A stretch of 64,000 nt of DNA, taken from contig NZ_CP061725.1 in the NCBI RefSeq assembly GCF_014764405.1, positions 6,138,001 to 6,202,000 of the forward strand, written 5' to 3'. Position numbers and translations under genes: made by a program. Position 1 is the first letter of the stretch, and every line of letters starts with the position of its first letter. The stretch comes from Micromonospora craniellae (lineage in GTDB: Bacteria; Actinomycetota; Actinomycetes; Mycobacteriales; Micromonosporaceae). The notes beneath the pieces are model-generated. The model was not told where the DNA came from and made no database searches. It was given only the letters and a program-made list of their open reading frames with translations. Shown here one piece after another: positions 59,827-64,000 of this stretch.

Positions 59827-60621
59827 TCAGCGGCGGCCGGGGGTCGCCGACGCGGTGGCGGCGGGCCGCCGATCTGCGCGGTGGGCGGCCTCGTCCAGGG
59901 CCGCCTTCGCCGAGGTGCCGTTGCGGGTGGCGGGCTTTCGATGCGCGTCGTCTGCCGTACGCTGACGCATGGCCTCCATCGAGCCGTCGAGGAGGCCGTG
60001 CCGGGCGGCGACCACGACGGCCTCGTGTCGGTTCGACACGCCGAGTGTGCGGTACAGCTCTTGAAGGTGCCGGAACATCGCCCGGGTGGAGAAGTTCTCG
60101 TGGCTGGCGAGGCGTTCGACGCTCCACCCGCTGGCGAGCGCGGCGAGGCGCATGACGTCGGACTCACCCACCGAAAGGTCCCCGTCGGTCCCTGCGGGTC
60201 TGCTGAGGAGATCGACGGCAACCGCCCTGGGCAGCCGGACGACACCGGCCCACGTCGCTTCGAGCGCCGCCACGATCTCGTCCGGTGACGCCGCATAGTC
60301 GACGACACCCCATGCGCCGGCATCGAGCGCTCGACGATAGTCGTCGACGGTGGGGTCCACCAGCAGCGCGAGCAGCGCCACCTGGTCGTCATGGGCGCGG
60401 AGCGCCGCGAGCACGTCGACGTCGGCCTGGCTCCGGATGGAGAGAAGCACCGCGAGACGGTACTCGGTGGGGTGGGCCGCATGGCGGAAGCGCCGGATCC
60501 AGGCGTAGCAGTCGCCCGGCTCGGCCGTCTCGTAGCCGGCGTTGTCGAGTTCGCGGGCGATTCCCTGCCGGTAGGCCGGAATCGGGTCGCGGATGGCGCA
60601 GACGTGCCGTGGCTTGCTCAT
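59827..60621 (-). CDS. NarL/LuxR-type regulator with degenerate receiver domain
   Basis: A 264-residue protein. Residues 1-130 follow a receiver fold (AIRDPIPAYRQGIARELDNAGY; LLALLVDPTVDDYRRALDAGAWGVVDYAASPDEIVAALEA), but the usual phosphoacceptor strand reads AVLLSIRS, serine for aspartate, and the acidic pair is incomplete. The HTH (DVMRLAALASGWSVERLASHENFSTRAMFRHLQELYRTLGV) is of LuxR type. It probably works without phosphorylation, as atypical cluster-situated regulators do. Its start overlaps the stop of the DUF1702-like gene. Confidence 0.82.
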   Translation of the reverse strand: MSKPRHVCAIRDPIPAYRQGIARELDNAGYETAEPGDCYAWIRRFRHAAHPTEYRLAVLLSIRSQADVDVLAALRAHDDQVALLALLVDPTVDDYRRALDAGAWGVVDYAASPDEIVAALEATWAGVVRLPRAVAVDLLSRPAGTDGDLSVGESDVMRLAALASGWSVERLASHENFSTRAMFRHLQELYRTLGVSNRHEAVVVAARHGLLDGSMEAMRQRTADDAHRKPATRNGTSAKAALDEAAHRADRRPAATASATPGRR

Positions 60622-61592
60622 GCTGATCGTCCCGGGAGTGGGAGCTCGTCGCGGAGCCGTCGCTGCCACGACACGTAGCCGCCGTCGAGGCTGGTGTCCC
60701 GTTCGGGTGGCTGTAGGCACCGATCGGTGACCGTGGTGACCCAGCCGGCGCTGGGCGCGTCGAGGTGGTCGAGGAACCTCTGAAAGCTTCGTGGTGACGC
60801 TTCTCGGCGCGCGGTCAGGCCGAACGCCAGGCCCTGGAAAAAGGCGCGCCGCTCGGCCTCCTGCTCCGACGGTGCCTCGGGGACGCACCGCATCCGGCGC
60901 ATCCCGGCGAACGCGGTGGCCAGGCCGAGCCCGGCGTACAGCTCCGGTCTGGATCGGGGGGCCAGCCGTTCGCGCTGGTCGCGGAAGACCTCGGGGCGGC
61001 CACCGGCGACGAACCAGAGCGCCCGACCGTAGCCCTGCAACCACAGCGTCTCATACTCCGGCTCGGGAAACGGGCAGGGCGCGTCGAAGCGCGGCGGCGT
61101 GGCCGTGAGGAAGCACGTCGCGAACGCCATGCCGTCGATGCCGAGGCCGGTGAACAGGCCGTCCTGGCGCCACAGGGGACTTCGTCTCATCGCGCGCGTG
61201 GCGAAGGGTCGGACGGCGTACCACCATCCCCAGCCGGCGAAGATCAGATACCGGTGGCCGGGCAGCGTCGTGAGAAGGCTGCGATGCGCCGTACGGGCTC
61301 TGCCCGGGTACAGCGTCCCGCCCGCGGCGAGCGCCATCGCGGCGCCCTCGACGTAGAAGGGCGCGAGGTAGTCGTCCTCCATCGCGTCGACCCGCGCGCT
61401 CACCACTGCCGGATCGTACGTCCGCAGCGTGTCGTTGAAGCCCTGCGCGAACTCGCGGCCGATGGCGGAGACGAGGTCGCCGACGGCGTCGTCGACCGGG
61501 GTGAACAGGGCGAGCCGACGGTCGAGCCGTTCGTCGGTGAGTTCCATCCGGGCCGTGATGCGCGACCGCAACCGATCGGCGGCGCTGGTCAT
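60618..61592 (-). CDS. DUF1702-like protein
   Basis: A 324-residue protein resembling the DUF1702 family found in actinomycete polyketide clusters: GFNDTLRTYD, FYVEGAAMALAAGG, HRYLIFAGWGWWYAV, DGLFTGLGIDGMAFATCFLT and LWLQGYGRALWFVAGGRPE. Trp/Tyr/Gly-rich segments dominate and no cofactor motif is visible. It is translationally coupled on both sides, between a glycosyltransferase and a regulator gene. Biochemical role unknown; the family assignment is by memory of sequence style. Confidence 0.7.
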   Translation of the reverse strand: MTSAADRLRSRITARMELTDERLDRRLALFTPVDDAVGDLVSAIGREFAQGFNDTLRTYDPAVVSARVDAMEDDYLAPFYVEGAAMALAAGGTLYPGRARTAHRSLLTTLPGHRYLIFAGWGWWYAVRPFATRAMRRSPLWRQDGLFTGLGIDGMAFATCFLTATPPRFDAPCPFPEPEYETLWLQGYGRALWFVAGGRPEVFRDQRERLAPRSRPELYAGLGLATAFAGMRRMRCVPEAPSEQEAERRAFFQGLAFGLTARREASPRSFQRFLDHLDAPSAGWVTTVTDRCLQPPERDTSLDGGYVSWQRRLRDELPLPGRSA

Positions 61593-62785
61593 CGGTGCGC
61601 GTTCTCGGCGTGGATCCGCTCGAGGAACCCGACCGCGGCGTCGTCGATCGGTGGCACCGTCAGCGTCTTGGCCTGCAGTCGCCGTGCCGCCCGCCGGTAC
61701 GCCGGATCGTTGAGGACAGTGTTCGTCGCCGCCGCGACGTCCTCCGGAGTGAAGGTCGTCCAGTCCAACTGCACGCCCATGCCGTGCTGCTCGAAGCGGT
61801 TGGCGATCTCGAAGGCGTCGAAGAGGAGGGGTACCGCCACGACGGGGACGCCGTTGACGATCGCCTGGCGGGCGGTGGCCGGGCCCGCGTGGGTGAGCAG
61901 CATGTCGATGGAGCGCATGAGCAGCGCCTGAGGCACCCACTCGACGACGCGGACGTTCTCGGGGACCGGGACCCCTTCGATGATCTCCTTGCCGTGCCAG
62001 TCCAGGCCCTTGCCCGTCGAGACGATGACGTTGGCGTCGACGGCGCCCATGCCGGCGATCACCTTGGCCAGCGGCGGCCCGTAGGAGGGGATCGTCGACG
62101 CCGCCGTGCCGAAACTGGCGTACACGAGCGGGCGCCTGTCGTCGACGAGGTCACCGACCCAGGCCGGCAGCACCTCGCCACGACGGACCCCGTCGACCCG
62201 GACGGTGAACACGTGGGGCAGTTCGAGCTCTTCCGGCGCGAAGATCGGGGACAGCATGTTGAGGTGGCCGTACGCGTACTGGCGGAGGCCGTCCGGGTCC
62301 GGCGGCAGTCCGAACTGCCGGCGGCGGCGGTCGAGCGCGGCGACGACGCCCTTGCCGAGCATCATCCCGTTGAAGTCGAGGACGCCGACGGTGACGTGCG
62401 GCAGTCCGGCCTGCTCGGCAGCGAGGTACCCGCCGAGTTCGCCGGTGTCGCGCAGCACGATGTCGGGATTCCAGTCCGCGATCGCCCGGGCGACGTCCTT
62501 GCCCATCGCGACCGACGCCTCTCCGCAGAACAGCTCGGCCATGAAGTTCTGGGTGAAGTCCTCCATCTCCTCGGGGAGGACGTCACCGTCGAGGCTGTCG
62601 AGGAAGTCGCCGACCCAGTCCGGGCCGGCGGTGATGTGCTCGATGCCGAGCGCCTCGACGGTGGCGGCGAAGCGCCCCGACACGGCGATGGCGACGTCGT
62701 GGCCGCAGCGCTTCGCGGCCTCCGCGACCGGGATCAGCTCCAGCAGGTGGTCGTGCGCCGGCAGACTGGAGAAGAGCAACCTCAT
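61589..62785 (-). CDS. GT1-family glycosyltransferase
   Basis: The 398-residue enzyme has the two-domain layout of antibiotic glycosyltransferases: RLLFSSLPAHDHLLELIPVAEAA at the acceptor-side N-terminus and VRVVEWVPQALLMRSIDMLLTHAG with ATARQAIVNGVPVVAVPL at the nucleotide-sugar site. The usual HxGGxGT reads HAGPAT. ATG 62785 has GGAGGAA upstream. It most likely attaches the branched amino sugar made by the neighbouring genes. It overlaps the DUF1702-like gene by 4 bases. Confidence 0.9.
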   Translation of the reverse strand: MRLLFSSLPAHDHLLELIPVAEAAKRCGHDVAIAVSGRFAATVEALGIEHITAGPDWVGDFLDSLDGDVLPEEMEDFTQNFMAELFCGEASVAMGKDVARAIADWNPDIVLRDTGELGGYLAAEQAGLPHVTVGVLDFNGMMLGKGVVAALDRRRRQFGLPPDPDGLRQYAYGHLNMLSPIFAPEELELPHVFTVRVDGVRRGEVLPAWVGDLVDDRRPLVYASFGTAASTIPSYGPPLAKVIAGMGAVDANVIVSTGKGLDWHGKEIIEGVPVPENVRVVEWVPQALLMRSIDMLLTHAGPATARQAIVNGVPVVAVPLLFDAFEIANRFEQHGMGVQLDWTTFTPEDVAAATNTVLNDPAYRRAARRLQAKTLTVPPIDDAAVGFLERIHAENAHR

Positions 62786-62840
62786 GATGTGTTCCTCCGT
62801 GATGGGTTGTGCCGTGGACGGTGGAGAGGTGCCGGGCACG

Positions 62841-64000
62841 TCATCGGCCGGCTCCACCGTTCGCGAGATGAGTCACTGCGAGATGTGCGGATTCCATGGC
62901 GCCGTCAAGGAAGGGATGATCGATGACGTCGACGCCGGCGACGGCGATCCGGCCGACGCCGGCAGCGAGGCGGCTCTTCGCCTCGGTCGCGGCGCTGCCG
63001 TCGCCGGGACGGTCGCGCGAGGTGCTGTAGCGGGCGTACCCCTGTGGCCACATCTCGACGCGGACGGCGGCGATGTCGCGGTCGGCGACGAGGCCACCGG
63101 GTGCGAGAGCCTCCGCCAGCAGACCTCGCAGCTCGGCGGAGATCTCGTGGCGTGCCGTGGCGGTGAGCAGCCGTCGACGGCCGGCAGCCGCACCGGTGGC
63201 CGGGTCCGTACCCGCCTCGGTGAGCGCGCCGAGCGCGGTCGCCGTCGTGGGGTCGTCGGGCGACGGTGACGGTGTGACGGCGCCGATGGTGACCGGGAAC
63301 TCAAGTCCGGCGATCTGCCAGGTGGGGTGGCCGGGCCAGGAGATTCGGGAGATGCCGAGCGACTGCCACGCTCGCCAGTTCCGGAACGCGATGGAGGCGG
63401 ACACGATCGGGTACCGGCCGAGGCAGGCGGCGGTGGCCTGCTGGTCCTGCCCGAGTTCCGGGACGAGCCGCGTCGCGGCCCGGGCGGGGGCGGCGACGAT
63501 CGCGGCCCGGGCCCGGTACGTGCGGGTGGCGCCACCGCTGCCGTCGACCGTGACCAGGACGCTGTCGGCGCCGTCGTGCCGAAGCACGGTGGCCATGGAG
63601 TTCAGGCGGATCCGCACCTGGTTGTCCGGCCGGTCGAGCGCGTCGACGGACATCACGGCGGTCAGCCGGTCGTCGACGGTGGCGGCGTCGAACAGGTCGG
63701 GGATGAGGTGGTGGGCGATGGCCCGGGCGATGGTGGCGTTGCCGTCCGGGAAACGGAAGATCGGCGGGTCCATGTGGGGGAAGAACCTCGTGCCGGTCCG
63801 GGTCAGCCCCGCCCACGGGTCACCGGCCGGGCGGACACCGATCCCGTCCAGGCCCAGGTAGCCGATGAGCGCGGCGTCGAGGGCCGGATGCTGGTCGAAC
63901 GTCATGCCCGACTGCGCGGAGGTGCTGTACCGCAGGAACCGGTGGGTGTCGTCGTCGAGCGAGGCGAAGTCCCGCAGCACACCGTCGCAGCTCCGCCCCC
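62841..64000 (-). CDS. FAD-dependent oxidoreductase (amine-oxidase-like), N-terminus outside window
   Basis: The frame is open to the right edge, so at least 386 residues are C-terminal to the missing start. GDPWAGLTRTGTRFFPHMDPP, FRFPDGNATIARAIAHHLIPD, AIVAAPARAATRLVPEL and the closing VAGVDVIDHPFLDGAMESAHLAVTHL fit flavin-containing amine oxidase/protoporphyrinogen-oxidase-type enzymes, the last segment contacting FAD. It is upstream of the glycosyltransferase on the same strand, 55 bases apart. The dinucleotide-binding loop is not visible, so the call is less certain. Confidence 0.75.
   Translation of the reverse strand, partial: GRSCDGVLRDFASLDDDTHRFLRYSTSAQSGMTFDQHPALDAALIGYLGLDGIGVRPAGDPWAGLTRTGTRFFPHMDPPIFRFPDGNATIARAIAHHLIPDLFDAATVDDRLTAVMSVDALDRPDNQVRIRLNSMATVLRHDGADSVLVTVDGSGGATRTYRARAAIVAAPARAATRLVPELGQDQQATAACLGRYPIVSASIAFRNWRAWQSLGISRISWPGHPTWQIAGLEFPVTIGAVTPSPSPDDPTTATALGALTEAGTDPATGAAAGRRRLLTATARHEISAELRGLLAEALAPGGLVADRDIAAVRVEMWPQGYARYSTSRDRPGDGSAATEAKSRLAAGVGRIAVAGVDVIDHPFLDGAMESAHLAVTHLANGGAGR

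Noticed and set aside
59810..59845. Terminator between the 2,3-dehydratase and the convergent regulator
   Set aside because: ACCCCGGCCG can pair with CGGCCGGGGGT, but a bulged base and overlap with coding sequence make it too weak to list as a feature.

Overview
The window is very GC-rich DNA from an actinomycete. Codon use, GTG/TTG starts, ATGA/GTGA gene overlaps and protein resemblance point to Micromonospora or a close relative; this is an inference, since no rRNA or other taxonomic marker is present. No tRNA, rRNA, insertion sequence or CRISPR array was seen.

Region 1 (1-37.9 kb) is one large specialised-metabolite locus. Its left edge is the end of an NRPS with a degenerate thioesterase, followed by a saccharopine-dehydrogenase-like protein, a thiazolinyl imide reductase (PchG/Irp3 type) and an editing thioesterase. 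A minus-strand operon (3.7-10 kb) carries a FAAL-like ligase, an O-methyltransferase, a steroid-type acyl-CoA dehydrogenase pair and a flavin monooxygenase. After several single genes comes a minus-strand operon (15.3-22.6 kb): aryl-AMP ligase, FAD oxidase, free carrier protein and a Cy-A-PCP-TE NRPS whose A-domain code reads as cysteine. Divergent from it runs a plus-strand block (22.7-37.9 kb): ferredoxin, thiolase and CoA-transferase, then, after an operator-rich gap, a type II PKS set (ketoreductase, double hot-dog dehydratase, ACP, two active ketosynthases each followed by a chain-length-factor-like partner), then hydrolase, thioesterase, thioredoxin-fold isomerase, class II aldolase, acyl-CoA ligase and P450. 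My reading is a hybrid of a reducing type II PKS and a thiazoline-forming NRPS, with beta-oxidation-like tailoring.

Region 2 (38-46.5 kb) looks like chromosomal stress genes: an HTH protein, two STAS proteins, two GlsB-type membrane proteins, a response regulator/sensor kinase/GerMN lipoprotein operon, HtpG and a lipid kinase. An 11-bp direct-repeat motif lies upstream of both the regulator and one glsB-like gene.

Region 3 (46.5-53.5 kb) encodes secreted and housekeeping proteins: two exported proteins with duplicated promoter/leader DNA (one an M14 carboxypeptidase), a small exported protein with different codon use, pyridoxal kinase, an AraC regulator and a VOC protein.

Region 4 (53.5-64 kb) is the edge of a second biosynthetic cluster. 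An aminotransferase, a 3-C-methyltransferase and a 2,3-dehydratase suggest a branched 3-amino-2,3,6-trideoxyhexose. A glycosyltransferase, a DUF1702-like protein, a regulator with a degenerate receiver and an FAD enzyme running off the right end accompany them.
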